From assembly GCF_010119975.1 (NCBI RefSeq), contig NZ_CP048222.1:496001-560000 (forward strand): a stretch of DNA of 64,000 bases. Reading direction: 5' to 3'. The translations under genes and the position numbers were made by a program. The notes under the pieces were generated by a model, which was given only the letters and a program-made list of their open reading frames with translations, was not told where the DNA came from and made no database searches. Below are positions 18,118 to 27,691 of this stretch, piece after piece. The DNA is from Rhodocytophaga rosea. GTDB taxonomy: Bacteria > Bacteroidota > Bacteroidia > Cytophagales > 172606-1. Position 1 is the first letter of the stretch. Each line of letters opens with the position of its first letter.

Positions 18118-19203
18118 TTATTTGAATTTTAAATATGTATCAAAAAAGGGCAGCATTTCATTTAAAGCCCTTCCGTCATCTGTCCAAAGTTTATTGCTGT
18201 GACTTCCAATATACTCTTCTGCATAATGTGCAACCCCCCGGTTTTCCAGCATTTGACTAAAAATTTTGCAGGAAACAGGGATATGAGTAAATTCTTCATT
18301 TCTTCCCCAATCCAATTTTAAGGCTCTGAGCTTCTTTAAATCTTCAACATGATCATCAACCATTCCAATTACCGAATTTTTGTTCCAAAGTTTCAGAACT
18401 TCATCTTCAACGATCAGGCTGTCCTTTTCATATCTGTAGGGTAAATCAGCATAAAAAGGTGGTTTGTTAGGGTTGGGGGAATACGTCCGTCCCATAGCGA
18501 CTAAGGTATTAGGTAAAAATTCGTTCCAGCCTGTGATCAGTTCTTCCCGTGATTTAATTTCCTGAACTCGTTTAAATGCGTTACTTTTTATACCAATATC
18601 TTCTACAATAGCTAATGTTGCCGGTGACAAGGAATACACACTGGAAAATACATCAGGGAAAAGCATCCCCATCTTAATTGCCCCCTGTCCCCCCATTGAA
18701 TGACCGGAAATCCCTCGGCTTTCCCACTCCGGAATAGTCCTGTATTTCTTATCAATAAAATTAACAAGGTCAATTCCAGTGAAATCAGCCCATTTCCCAG
18801 TAAATGATGAATTTGTGATATAACTTCCTCTATATAAGGTATGATGATCGGGCATTACTACAATAACCGGCCTGATTTTACTGGTAGCAATAGCTTTGTC
18901 AAGCACTTTGTCAAAGTGGGTTCTGGCAATCATCATGCTATCACTCCAGGTAAAGCCGTGTAAATAGTAAATAACCGGATACCTTTGTTTGCCTTTCTCA
19001 TAACCAGCTGGGAGATAAATGGTAACCCTCCGGGTAGGATTTTCTCCACCTTTATTCTCTAATGATGCTGAATACAGATGGTCGAATACCACTTTACCTT
19101 GGGGATATTGTGCATATACCATGTGCCCGAGTAATAAAAGCGTAAACAGTAAACTTGGCATCTTTTTTCTCATGGGAATTGATTTTGTATTTTTCATTTT
19201 CAT
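18118..19203 (-). CDS. Secreted esterase, alpha/beta hydrolase (esterase D/Fes type)
   Basis: 361 residues with a signal peptide (hydrophobic stretch about 16-31, ending VYAQ). The alpha/beta-hydrolase core shows RVTIYLPAGYEKG, YPVIYYLHGF (oxyanion region), the nucleophile elbow SGHSMGGQGA (Ser) and a late VAHYAEEYIGSHS with the probable catalytic His. It resembles PF00756 esterases that act on acylated or feruloylated sugars or on S-formylglutathione; the signal peptide argues for an extracellular substrate. It is followed at once by an attC-like palindrome. Confidence 0.85.
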   Translation of the reverse strand: MKMKNTKSIPMRKKMPSLLFTLLLLGHMVYAQYPQGKVVFDHLYSASLENKGGENPTRRVTIYLPAGYEKGKQRYPVIYYLHGFTWSDSMMIARTHFDKVLDKAIATSKIRPVIVVMPDHHTLYRGSYITNSSFTGKWADFTGIDLVNFIDKKYRTIPEWESRGISGHSMGGQGAIKMGMLFPDVFSSVYSLSPATLAIVEDIGIKSNAFKRVQEIKSREELITGWNEFLPNTLVAMGRTYSPNPNKPPFYADLPYRYEKDSLIVEDEVLKLWNKNSVIGMVDDHVEDLKKLRALKLDWGRNEEFTHIPVSCKIFSQMLENRGVAHYAEEYIGSHSNKLWTDDGRALNEMLPFFDTYLKFK

Positions 19204-19472
19204 GTGCTACAACAATTATAAATACGCAACTCAACTGCTACCTTTTACATTAAACATTACTATACTTACTCATCCCAGATTGAGGTATACTTTCGCTTAA
19301 GCAATATGAAAAGAATATTGTACTGTTTCCAGCAAAGGTTTTAATTTTTTATAGCCTGCTTAATTCAATATCACCCGGTCTGTAAATTTTATATTCAAAT
19401 ACCTTATTTTGTTATAGGACAAATCCTTGCTTCTTTATAAATTGCTAAGAAGCCTACAAATCTTGCCTGATC

Positions 19473-20939
19473 ATGTTGCGAACTTTATTGCTGTTTTTTC
19501 ACCTGATACTCTTTTGTCTGTTACTTACCTATTGTAAACCTGTTTCTGAACATCAATCCGGAGAATCTGCCGTTTCCACCGACAGCAGTCTGGTAGAAGC
19601 CTGGGTTACTTACGGAGACCAGAGTGCCTTACTGGAAAGGCAGAACCAGCCCATCCATTTTCAGCAGGATACTTCTAAAGCTACGCCAGTGATTATGGTA
19701 GATGCTTCACAGAAATTTCAGCAGATGGAAGGTTTTGGCGCTTCTCTTACCGGATCATCAGCTTTTGTGATTAACCAGAAACTAAGTTCCAGCCAGCGCA
19801 AAGAATTATTGCAGGAACTGTTTACCAGCCAGGGAATTAATCTGAGTTACATCCGCATGACGATTGGCGCTTCCGATTTTTCTCTCAGCAATTATACCTA
19901 TCACGACATTGATACCAGCCTGAAAGACCCTGAACTGGAAAAGTTTTCCATTGAACCCGACCAGGAAGATGTAGTTCCGGTGCTCAAAGATATATTTGAT
20001 TTACAGCCTTCCATCAAACTCATGGGTACGCCCTGGAGTCCGCCCAGCTGGATGAAAAGCAGCAAAAACTTTATTGGGGGCAAGCTACTTCCGGAAGCCT
20101 ATGATGCGTATGCTAGCTATTTTGTAAAATACATTCAGGCATTTGCAAGTGAAGGAATTACCGTAGATGCCGTTACCATTCAAAATGAGCCTCAGTTTGA
20201 AGCCAGGTATCCCAGTCTGCTGATGAGTGCGGCTGAGCAAGCGCAGTTTATCAAAAATCACTTAGGTCCTGCCTTCTCTAAAAACAAAATCAACTCCAAA
20301 ATTGTCGTATACGACCACAACTGGGATACTCCCCAGTATCCGATTGAGATTATGAATGATGCGGAGGCAAAAAAATATGTAGCTGGCTCAGCGTTTCATT
20401 GTTATGCCGGAAAAGTGGAAGATATGTCGAAAGTACATGAAGCCCATCCGGATAAGGGATTGTATTTTACAGAATGCTCTGGCGGCGAATGGGCACCTGT
20501 TTTCGGAGATAACCTCAAATGGTCGGTGGGCAATTTAATTATTGGTGCTACCCGGAACTGGTCGAAAAATGTATTGCTCTGGAATCTGGCCCTGGATGAA
20601 AATCACGGACCTACCAACCGGGGTTGTATGGATTGCCGGGGCGTAGTTACTGTTAATTCAAAAACCGGTGATATTACCAGAAATGTGGAATATTACATTT
20701 TAGGTCACGCCAGCAAATTTATAAAACCCGGCGCTTACCGGATTGCATCTACTGAAAAAACCGCAAATGCCCTGCAACATGTAGTTTTTCTTAATCCGGA
20801 TGGTTCCAGAGCGATGATTGTACTGAATTCCGGTACCACTTATCAGACTTTCCATGTACAGGAACAAGGACGCAGTTTTCCTTTTTCACTCAAAGCCGGA
20901 GGAGTTGCTACATTGGTGTGGAGAGGGCTCAAAAGCTAG
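19473..20939 (+). CDS. GH30-family glycoside hydrolase, lipoprotein
   Basis: 488 residues. A signal peptide with lipobox (LLTYC, Cys 21) predicts surface or periplasmic anchoring. GH30 features: FGASLTGSSA, PWSPPSWMK, the acid/base Glu 239 in TIQNEPQ, the nucleophile Glu 334 in YFTECSGGEW, and a C-terminal beta-sandwich. This pattern fits the glucosylceramidase/beta-1,6-glucanase branch (GH30_1 to GH30_3), with both catalytic acids intact. The next gene, also a putative glycosidase, may act on the same glycan. Confidence 0.93.
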   Translation: MLRTLLLFFHLILFCLLLTYCKPVSEHQSGESAVSTDSSLVEAWVTYGDQSALLERQNQPIHFQQDTSKATPVIMVDASQKFQQMEGFGASLTGSSAFVINQKLSSSQRKELLQELFTSQGINLSYIRMTIGASDFSLSNYTYHDIDTSLKDPELEKFSIEPDQEDVVPVLKDIFDLQPSIKLMGTPWSPPSWMKSSKNFIGGKLLPEAYDAYASYFVKYIQAFASEGITVDAVTIQNEPQFEARYPSLLMSAAEQAQFIKNHLGPAFSKNKINSKIVVYDHNWDTPQYPIEIMNDAEAKKYVAGSAFHCYAGKVEDMSKVHEAHPDKGLYFTECSGGEWAPVFGDNLKWSVGNLIIGATRNWSKNVLLWNLALDENHGPTNRGCMDCRGVVTVNSKTGDITRNVEYYILGHASKFIKPGAYRIASTEKTANALQHVVFLNPDGSRAMIVLNSGTTYQTFHVQEQGRSFPFSLKAGGVATLVWRGLKS

Positions 20940-21173
20940 TGGGCTGATGGTTGAAGGATAAGATATACTGACAACCGAATGTTGTAAGTGAATGTTGAAT
21001 ATCTAACAAGGAACATCCAATTATAAAGGCATATTTCTCGATATTGATTTGATCGATACCTTGCTTTTCTTCAAAATCTTCTGTCACTTAGTAAACCTGC
21101 TTTTCTTACTTTCTAAATAATTTTTACAAGTAGATACTTGTGCCAATCCGCCTTATTTTCATAGCTTTCAACT

Positions 21174-23318
21174 ATGAATTACCGATGCTGTACTTTTTTA
21201 CTATTTCTCCTTTTTTGTTTTTCTACAAGTATTGCACAAAAACAAGCGGTTTCTTCTGCCCAAAGTCAAGATAAATGGCCTGCTTCCCTTTCCTGGTGGA
21301 AACCCAATAACCTGCGGGTGATCCAAACGAATTTGCCAGCCTATGAAGCCGCCACCTTGCATCCGGATTCTCTGCTTAAAGACCTCACCGATTTTTCAGC
21401 CAATACGCTGATTATTAATGCAGGAGGGATTATGGCTTTTTATCCGACCAAACTTGATTTTCAGTATATCAATCCATATATGAAGCCCAGCATGCTGGGC
21501 GATGTGATTAAAAAGTGCCATCAGCAAGGCATCAGGGTAATGGTCAGGTTTGATTTCAGCCGGGTGCACGAAAGTATATTTAAACAACACCCCGACTGGT
21601 GTTATATTTCTCCCAAAGGCGAACGGATTATTAATACCGATATGTATGTGGTATCCATTAATGCCCCCTATGTACAAGACCGGGCTTTCCGGATCATTGA
21701 AGAAGTAATTGATTTGTATCCGGTAGACGGTATATTTCTGAATATGCCAGGGTATCAGGTAAATAATCCCTACGAAGGCAAATACCACGGCATTGACCAG
21801 AATGACTATGACAAAAAACGGTTTGCTGAATACAGCAAAGGTTTGGCATTGCCTGTGGAAGAAAATAAAGCAGATCCTGTTTTTCAGAAATACCAGGAAT
21901 TTAAAAAATACACAACCAGCGATTGGTCACAGCGGCTGCATAAGCTGGTAAAATCTAAAAATCCGCAGATTGCCATTTGCACCTATATGGATCAGTATGT
22001 GGATATTATCCGGCACGAATCACAAACCAATAGTTTGCCTTACTGGCCGTATATGTCGTCGGATAATGTAAGCAATGCGGTAAACTCCTATCCGGAACAT
22101 GTAATCAGCAATGCGAGTATTCAGCAAATATCTTTTCAATCACGTTATAATGCCGTTGAGCCGGAAGAAACAGCCATCCGTTTGTATGAGAATATGGCCA
22201 ATGGTTCCGGCCTGGATGTGAGTTTGATGGGCGATTTACGGGGCTATGAAGATGAGCGCAATTTTGAGGTGATAAAAAAAGTGTATGCGCTCCATAAAAA
22301 AAATGAGCCCTATTTTGGTAAGTATATATCGGTGGCAAACATAGCCGTGATTGCTCCAGGTACATGGCCAAGCGGAGAAGCCATGCAGGAATACAGGGGC
22401 ATCCAGCTCATGCTCAAAGAAGCCCATATTCCTTTCGACATTATTGAAGATGCCCAGATAGGAAACCTGCCGGAGAAAATCAAACAATACAAGCTTCTCG
22501 TTCTTCCCGAAATCACGTATCTCAATGATAAATCTATACAAGTGTTAAAGCAAGCCAGTCAGCAAGGCACCCATCTGATTGCCACCAACCGGACTTTATT
22601 TAATGATGAAAAAGTACTGTTTGAGCTGTTCGGAGCAAAAATCATAAACAAAGATCATGAGGGCAGTGGCTTTTATCTGAATCCGGAGAACAAGGAAGTA
22701 TTTAAACGGTTTGACAAACAAAAAATGCTTTTCTGGAAGTTTAACCTGGGTTTATACGATTTATCCGCAGCCGATTCCAGATTTCTGCCCATCCTGACCA
22801 AAGGAAGACCGGGGCCACCGGAAATTATCGGAGGACATGACCCATCCGGATATTATGCCATGGGCGTAAAAAATCACAACCAAAGCAAATCCGTGATTTT
22901 ACCTATAAACCTGGGGAAATTATATTACCTGCATGGATACGAGCAACATAAAAACATCTTACTGGACGTGATTGATCACATTTTTCCGGAAGCCACCCAA
23001 CTCATACAGACCAATGCACCCGCAAGAGTTGAAGTCATTCTTCAAAAGTATATTAAAAACACGCCAAAAAAATTATTGAAAAAATCAGAAGATGGAATGA
23101 TCCTGCACCTGATTAACCTGACCGGATTCAGCGGCAATACCTATTTTGAGCCATTGCCAGTAAATAACCTTACATTCCGTATAAGGTCCGATATTAGGCC
23201 TTCCAAACTATTTTCTATGGTAGCTGAACGCCCTCTTGTATTCACCTGGAAAGATGGATTTCTGGAATTTACAGTAAATACACTAGGTGCTTACGAAGGA
23301 ATCGTGATTGATAAATAA
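21174..23318 (+). CDS. Putative glycoside hydrolase (GHL6-like barrel plus GH42M-like domain)
   Basis: 714 residues with a signal peptide (about 1-21, ending SIAQ). Residues 35-330 look like a TIM barrel of the hypothetical glycosyl hydrolase 6 type (VRFDFSRVHESIF, HPDWCYISPKGE, DGIFLNMPGY). Residues 385-500 resemble the beta-galactosidase trimerisation/GATase-like domain (YKLLVLPEITYLND, ASQQGTHLIATN). A beta-sandwich tail follows (MILHLINLTGFSG). The barrel position that often carries a catalytic Glu or Asp has NMPGY here, so activity is uncertain. It lies 234 bases after the GH30 gene on the same strand. Confidence 0.7.
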   Translation: MNYRCCTFLLFLLFCFSTSIAQKQAVSSAQSQDKWPASLSWWKPNNLRVIQTNLPAYEAATLHPDSLLKDLTDFSANTLIINAGGIMAFYPTKLDFQYINPYMKPSMLGDVIKKCHQQGIRVMVRFDFSRVHESIFKQHPDWCYISPKGERIINTDMYVVSINAPYVQDRAFRIIEEVIDLYPVDGIFLNMPGYQVNNPYEGKYHGIDQNDYDKKRFAEYSKGLALPVEENKADPVFQKYQEFKKYTTSDWSQRLHKLVKSKNPQIAICTYMDQYVDIIRHESQTNSLPYWPYMSSDNVSNAVNSYPEHVISNASIQQISFQSRYNAVEPEETAIRLYENMANGSGLDVSLMGDLRGYEDERNFEVIKKVYALHKKNEPYFGKYISVANIAVIAPGTWPSGEAMQEYRGIQLMLKEAHIPFDIIEDAQIGNLPEKIKQYKLLVLPEITYLNDKSIQVLKQASQQGTHLIATNRTLFNDEKVLFELFGAKIINKDHEGSGFYLNPENKEVFKRFDKQKMLFWKFNLGLYDLSAADSRFLPILTKGRPGPPEIIGGHDPSGYYAMGVKNHNQSKSVILPINLGKLYYLHGYEQHKNILLDVIDHIFPEATQLIQTNAPARVEVILQKYIKNTPKKLLKKSEDGMILHLINLTGFSGNTYFEPLPVNNLTFRIRSDIRPSKLFSMVAERPLVFTWKDGFLEFTVNTLGAYEGIVIDK

Positions 23319-23349
23319 GGAATGAAATCTCAAAACCGTTTGTCACTTC

Positions 23350-23673
23350 CTATGCCTGCGGGTTATTAAACACAAAACCGGTTCCTTCTTCACTATCTTC
23401 ATAATCTATTTCTAGGCCAAGCAGATACATCAGGTGTTTTTTCTCAATAATTACAGGAATATCTTCATGCATGTAGGTATCATCACCGGTTTTAGCTTTG
23501 TCAAAACCCAGCAGAAAAGAAGCACCGCTGCAGCCTCCGCCCTTGATACCAATACGCAGCCCATACTCCTGGTGCGATGCTAATTTGTGCTCCATAATAG
23601 CTTTTACCTGTACAATAGCTCTGGGAGTAAGCGTAAGCGGTAGAATTTTATTGGTTAAGGAAATCATAAACAA
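23350..23673 (-). CDS. A-type Fe-S carrier (HesB/IscA-like) lacking the C-terminal CGC
   Basis: 107 residues of the IscA/ErpA/SufA fold: LTLTPRAIVQVKAIM, YGLRIGIKGGGCSGASF with the first conserved Cys, and the late GTGFVFNNPQA. In typical A-type proteins this last block continues into C-G-C, the other two cluster ligands. Here a TAG stop follows NPQA directly, and no Cys-rich continuation is visible downstream in any frame. It may need another partner for cluster binding, or be a Bacteroidota paralogue with a different role. It is convergent with the preceding hydrolase gene. Confidence 0.85.
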   Translation of the reverse strand: MFMISLTNKILPLTLTPRAIVQVKAIMEHKLASHQEYGLRIGIKGGGCSGASFLLGFDKAKTGDDTYMHEDIPVIIEKKHLMYLLGLEIDYEDSEEGTGFVFNNPQA

Positions 23674-23705
23674 ACAGGCTTTATTTTATTTGCAAGGTAA
23701 ATAGT

Positions 23706-23738
23706 TTTGTATGCAACGCATAAATTTACTTACATTTG
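23706..23738 (+). promoter_or_regulatory. Bacteroidota-type promoter for gene at 23786
   Basis: TTTG (23706-23709) and TACATTTG (23731-23738, consensus TAnnTTTG) are separated by 21 bases and lie 48 bases before the ATG. A second -7-like box, TAGTTTTG, overlaps the -33 element. Confidence 0.5.
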
Positions 23739-23785
23739 AAACACACATCTTCCTAAATAAATTCTGTTGACCAACAAGGCCATTT

Positions 23786-24310
23786 ATGGAAATAATATTC
23801 GCTGATTTCATTAAAATACTGCTCCCTGCTGCCATTGTATTATATGCCATGTTTCTCACGGTGCGGGCTTTTCTCAACAAAGAACTTGAAAGAAAACTAG
23901 TGGAAGTAAAATTACGGAGTACAGAAGTAGTGCTGCCGGTGCGCCTGCAGGCCTACGAACGTATGTGCCTATTTCTGGAACGTATTTCACCCAACAATTT
24001 GATATTAAGGCTAAACAATGATGTATTTTCTGCCATCGAACTGCATCATGTGCTCTTGTCCGAAATCCGGGAAGAATACAACCACAATGTGTCGCAGCAA
24101 GTGTATATGAGCGATGAAGCCTGGAACCAGGTACGCTCTGCCATGGAAGAAATTATTTCCATCATTAACAATGCCGCCGCACAGGTACATGCAGAAGGCC
24201 GGAGTATGGATCTGGCAAAAGCTATTTTTGAGATCATTATCCAGCAGGAACTGAATCCGACCAGCAAAGCACTCAGGTTTGTCAAAGATGAAATCCGTCA
24301 GAGTTTTTGA
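23786..24310 (+). CDS. Conserved membrane-anchored hypothetical protein
   Basis: 174 residues with one N-terminal transmembrane helix (about 8-30), then a charged, largely helical domain (NKELERKLVEVKLRS, LQAYERMCLFLERISP, MSDEAWNQVRSAMEEII). No cysteine pattern or catalytic motif is visible. It resembles small conserved Bacteroidota proteins of unknown function. It has its own promoter and is not obviously in an operon. Confidence 0.7.
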   Translation: MEIIFADFIKILLPAAIVLYAMFLTVRAFLNKELERKLVEVKLRSTEVVLPVRLQAYERMCLFLERISPNNLILRLNNDVFSAIELHHVLLSEIREEYNHNVSQQVYMSDEAWNQVRSAMEEIISIINNAAAQVHAEGRSMDLAKAIFEIIIQQELNPTSKALRFVKDEIRQSF

Positions 24311-24640
24311 GTTGCAGAAGCAAATAATATTTTTTTGTAAGGAATGATAAAGTAAAATCGACAAAATTTTGTATTCCAATGTCTGGCTGGTATATAATGC
24401 TAGCCTTCAAAGCATTGGTATCTGAAATGAAACTGGAGTTGTACCTGCTTCAATAAAAAAACCAATCTATTGTATCACAAATCTTTATCGAGCCGTATAT
24501 AATTCAATCTGTATAAAATAGAGAAGTAAATAAAAAAATATGTATCTTAGTCGGTACATGTATTCCATTTAATTACTCATTTTACCTTTACTACGAAAGC
24601 ACTTTTTTGCGTTACATACACTGTGTAGTTTGCAGCGTTT
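24311..24640. other. Intergenic region without gene
   Basis: 330 AT-rich bases between the membrane-anchored protein and the LytTR regulator. No ORF with coding character, strong hairpin or full Bacteroidota promoter was seen. Only a near-match TAGTTTG occurs about 20 bases before the next ATG. Confidence 0.5.
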
Positions 24641-25534
24641 ATGAAAACAATTCATTATCCTGATCTCTGGTTACGTCTGTTAGGCATCCCATTTCTGGCT
24701 GCATTTCTTAGGCATTTTGGTGCTACTGAGTCGCTTTATGAACTTTTTCAGAATAAGGGATACTACATTGACCTCACCTGGAATTTACTGATTGTAACTG
24801 CTTTGTGGGAAACAAACCGGTATATTATCCGGCTCATGGACAAACGCTATTCGTGGGTATACCAGCCTATCGAACGTTTTCTGGTGCAGGCTGGCCTGGT
24901 GCTGGCTATTTCCTTCATCGAAGTAACCGGACTGGTATACCTGTACAATGATGTGTTGTTAGGCAGGGTCACCATGTTCAATGTGGATGGACTTATGGCA
25001 CTGGACTTGTCACTTACATTTGTATTTGTGGTTCTGATCAATTTTATCTATACCGGCATGTATCTGGTGCATTATCACTTTCTGGTAATAGAGCGGCTGG
25101 TACAGGAAAGAGATGAAGCCATCCGGGTGGCTGAAAAACTTAAACTTGATAGCCTGTATAACGAAAATACCGAAGCCAAGCCCAATCCTTACCAGGAACA
25201 TCTGATTGTGAATTACGGACATGCTTTTGTACCATTGCTTTCTAATGAAATCGCTTATATTTTCCGGATCAACGAAAAAAGCCACCTTCGCACGTTTGAA
25301 GGTAAGGAATATACATCCAACTCATCCCTGGAAAGCCTGGAAACGCTGATGAACCCTTCCTTGTTCTTCCGCATCAATCATCATATGCTGGCACATGTGC
25401 GCTCCATCCGCAAGTGTAAAACTGATACCCAGGGGAAACTGGAAGTAGAATTTACCCCTGCTTTTCCACAGGAAGTATTTGTTAGCCGCAGAAAAGCCTC
25501 AGAATTTAAAGAATGGCTGGGAAAGAAAATCTAA
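24641..25534 (+). CDS. Membrane-bound LytTR-family DNA-binding regulator
   Basis: 297 residues. Four hydrophobic helices fill residues 8-145, followed by a short coiled linker (ERDEAIRVAEKLKLDSL). The C-terminal domain, about 185-295, is LytTR: FVPLLSNEIAYIFRINEKSH, then FFRINHHMLAHVRSIRK and QEVFVSRRKASEFKEWL. It is therefore a one-component regulator that could sense membrane or small-molecule signals and bind DNA directly. Targets unknown. Confidence 0.88.
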   Translation: MKTIHYPDLWLRLLGIPFLAAFLRHFGATESLYELFQNKGYYIDLTWNLLIVTALWETNRYIIRLMDKRYSWVYQPIERFLVQAGLVLAISFIEVTGLVYLYNDVLLGRVTMFNVDGLMALDLSLTFVFVVLINFIYTGMYLVHYHFLVIERLVQERDEAIRVAEKLKLDSLYNENTEAKPNPYQEHLIVNYGHAFVPLLSNEIAYIFRINEKSHLRTFEGKEYTSNSSLESLETLMNPSLFFRINHHMLAHVRSIRKCKTDTQGKLEVEFTPAFPQEVFVSRRKASEFKEWLGKKI

Positions 25535-25619
25535 ATCCTGCTATCGCCCTTAAGAATCCTGTTTTAAATTTTCTGTCAGATAGCTAAGTTTACAGCCATA
25601 ATTTTTGAAAAGGCTTTTT

Positions 25620-26912
25620 ATGGACTATCAGCAGGCAATAGCGTATTTGTATCAACAACTTCCCATGTTTCACCGCATTGGAAAAGCTGCCTACAAAGCC
25701 GACCTGCAAAATACGATCGCTCTCTGTGAACACCTGGGCAATCCCCAGCATACATTCCGTTCCATACATGTAGCTGGCACCAATGGAAAAGGCAGTACTT
25801 CTCACCTGCTGGCGGCCATTTTACAGGCAGCTGGCTACAAAACCGGCCTGTATACATCGCCCCACCTGAAATCATTTACAGAACGCATCCGCATCAATGG
25901 ACAGGAAATCTCACAGCACTCAGTTGTCCGGTTTATAGAGCAGCATCAGGATTTTATTGAAAAGATTCAGCCTTCATTTTTTGAATTAACAGTTGGGATG
26001 GCTTTTCATGAATTTTCCTCCCAGCAGGTTGATGTAGCCATAATTGAAGTTGGTCTGGGCGGACGGTTAGATTCAACCAATGTGATCCTGCCTCAGCTTT
26101 CGGTAATTACCAATATCAGTTTTGACCATCAGGATATTCTGGGAGATACCCTGCCACAGATCGCTTTTGAAAAAGCGGGTATTATCAAACCAGATATTCC
26201 GGTTATTATTAGTGAATACCAGCCGGAAACAGCCTCTGTTTTTATAGAAAAAGCCCGCCAGGAGAATTCACCTGTTTATTTTGCTGACGAAACATTCAAG
26301 ATTGAATATACCGGGCATAGTGATGAATATTTGTGGGTGAACGTGTGGAGAAAAGGGGAGTTATACTTGAAAGAACTGGCTTGCGGACTTATGGGAGAAT
26401 ACCAGCTAAAGAATCTGGCCGGTGTATGTCAAGCAGCCGAACAACTCCAACAGCTGGGGTATTATCTTTCTGAACAGTCCATTCGGGATGGAATAGCACA
26501 GGTAACTACCCTGACAGGTTTGAAAGGCAGGTGGCAGAAACTTCAAATAAATCCACTCATAATTTGTGATACAGGCCATAACGAAGCAGGTATCCGGGAA
26601 GTAGTGCTGAATATCCGGAAGCAACCGTTCGAAAAATTATTCATAGTTTTGGGTGTGGTAAAAGACAAAGACTTGTCCCACATACTGCCTTTACTACCCA
26701 CAGAGGCGTATTATTTCTTCTGCCAGGCAAACATTCCCAGGGCATTGCCGGCACATTTACTTCAGATGCAAGCTTTGGCGTTTGGCCTCAGTGGAGAAAG
26801 TATTCCCGATGTAAACCAGGCCATTCAGGCTGCAAAAGCTAAAGCTAATCCACAGGATATGATTTTCATCGGAGGCAGCACCTTTGTAGTCGCAGAAATA
26901 GAAGAGCTATGA
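25620..26912 (+). CDS. folC: Folylpolyglutamate/dihydrofolate synthase
   Basis: 430 residues from the ATG at 25620 (MDYQQAIAYL); an in-frame TTG 15 bases earlier is less likely. It is an ATP-dependent Mur-ligase-type enzyme adding glutamate to folates. The P-loop is HVAGTNGKGST, substrate and metal motifs include YTSPHLKSFTERI and EVGLGGRLDSTN, and later NISFDHQDILG; the C-terminal Mur-ligase domain has GRWQ and DTGHNEAGI. Length is normal for FolC. Cytoplasmic, folate metabolism. Confidence 0.95.
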   Translation: MDYQQAIAYLYQQLPMFHRIGKAAYKADLQNTIALCEHLGNPQHTFRSIHVAGTNGKGSTSHLLAAILQAAGYKTGLYTSPHLKSFTERIRINGQEISQHSVVRFIEQHQDFIEKIQPSFFELTVGMAFHEFSSQQVDVAIIEVGLGGRLDSTNVILPQLSVITNISFDHQDILGDTLPQIAFEKAGIIKPDIPVIISEYQPETASVFIEKARQENSPVYFADETFKIEYTGHSDEYLWVNVWRKGELYLKELACGLMGEYQLKNLAGVCQAAEQLQQLGYYLSEQSIRDGIAQVTTLTGLKGRWQKLQINPLIICDTGHNEAGIREVVLNIRKQPFEKLFIVLGVVKDKDLSHILPLLPTEAYYFFCQANIPRALPAHLLQMQALAFGLSGESIPDVNQAIQAAKAKANPQDMIFIGGSTFVVAEIEEL

Positions 26913-27016
26913 TAAATGAATCGTCAATATAAATTAATCAATCCTACTGACAACCACTGCCCAATAACCATAACCGATAACCCATCTTTCCCAATTACGT
27001 ACATACCTGCATTCAC

Positions 27017-27679
27017 ATGGCAAGACAAAAATTGATACGATTTCAGGAAAACACCGAAAAACATAACCTACTGGAACCCGGCAAACCCATTTATGAATCC
27101 ATAAAAGGCCAGTGGCATTCTCTGTATTTTAAAAACAATAACCCCATCGTGCTCGAACTGGCCTGTGGCCGGGGAGAATATACGACCGGACTTGCCTTGC
27201 AGATTCCTTCCAGAAACTATGTAGGCATAGATGTAAAAGGTGACCGTTTGTGGAAAGGCGCTGTGGTTGCTGAAAGCCAGGGTTCAACCAATGTTGTTTT
27301 CCTGCGGACACAAATACAGTTGCTGGAAAATTTCTTTGCCCCAGGTGAAGCCGCTGAAATATGGATTACCTTCCCTGACCCCAGGAAAAAGGACCGTCAT
27401 GCCAAGCGAAGGCTGACCCATCCCAGGTTTCTAAACATTTATAAAAATATTATTGGCCCAAACCAGCCTGTTCACCTGAAAACAGATAACACAGATCTGT
27501 TTGAATACACCCTGGAAGTGTTAAAGGAATTTCCGGTGAAAGATTTGGCATATACCCATGATCTCTATCATTCGGACCTGACCAGGTATCATTACGGCAT
27601 AAAAACCCGTTTTGAGCAGAAATATGCAGACAATGGGCAGAACATTCATTATCTGCAATTTAAATTCTTAGAAACCTAA
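27017..27679 (+). CDS. trmB: tRNA (guanine46-N7)-methyltransferase
   Basis: 220 residues of the TrmB family, which methylates N7 of G46 in tRNA with SAM. The SAM-binding motif is VLELACGRGEYTTGLA, then VGIDVKGDRLWKGA. The catalytic region is WITFPDPRKKDRHAKRRLT and the C-terminal block is HLKTDNTDLFEY. It is full length. The lipocalin gene starts 12 bases downstream, so the two are probably co-transcribed. Confidence 0.95.
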   Translation: MARQKLIRFQENTEKHNLLEPGKPIYESIKGQWHSLYFKNNNPIVLELACGRGEYTTGLALQIPSRNYVGIDVKGDRLWKGAVVAESQGSTNVVFLRTQIQLLENFFAPGEAAEIWITFPDPRKKDRHAKRRLTHPRFLNIYKNIIGPNQPVHLKTDNTDLFEYTLEVLKEFPVKDLAYTHDLYHSDLTRYHYGIKTRFEQKYADNGQNIHYLQFKFLET

Positions 27680-27691
27680 CCTAATCTAATT

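Noticed and set aside
26935-26990. CAATAACCGATAACC-like short repeats, also seen near 31305-31330
   Set aside because: Only a few degenerate copies of a simple AT-rich motif; no array structure, spacers or palindromes, so neither CRISPR nor a clear regulatory element.
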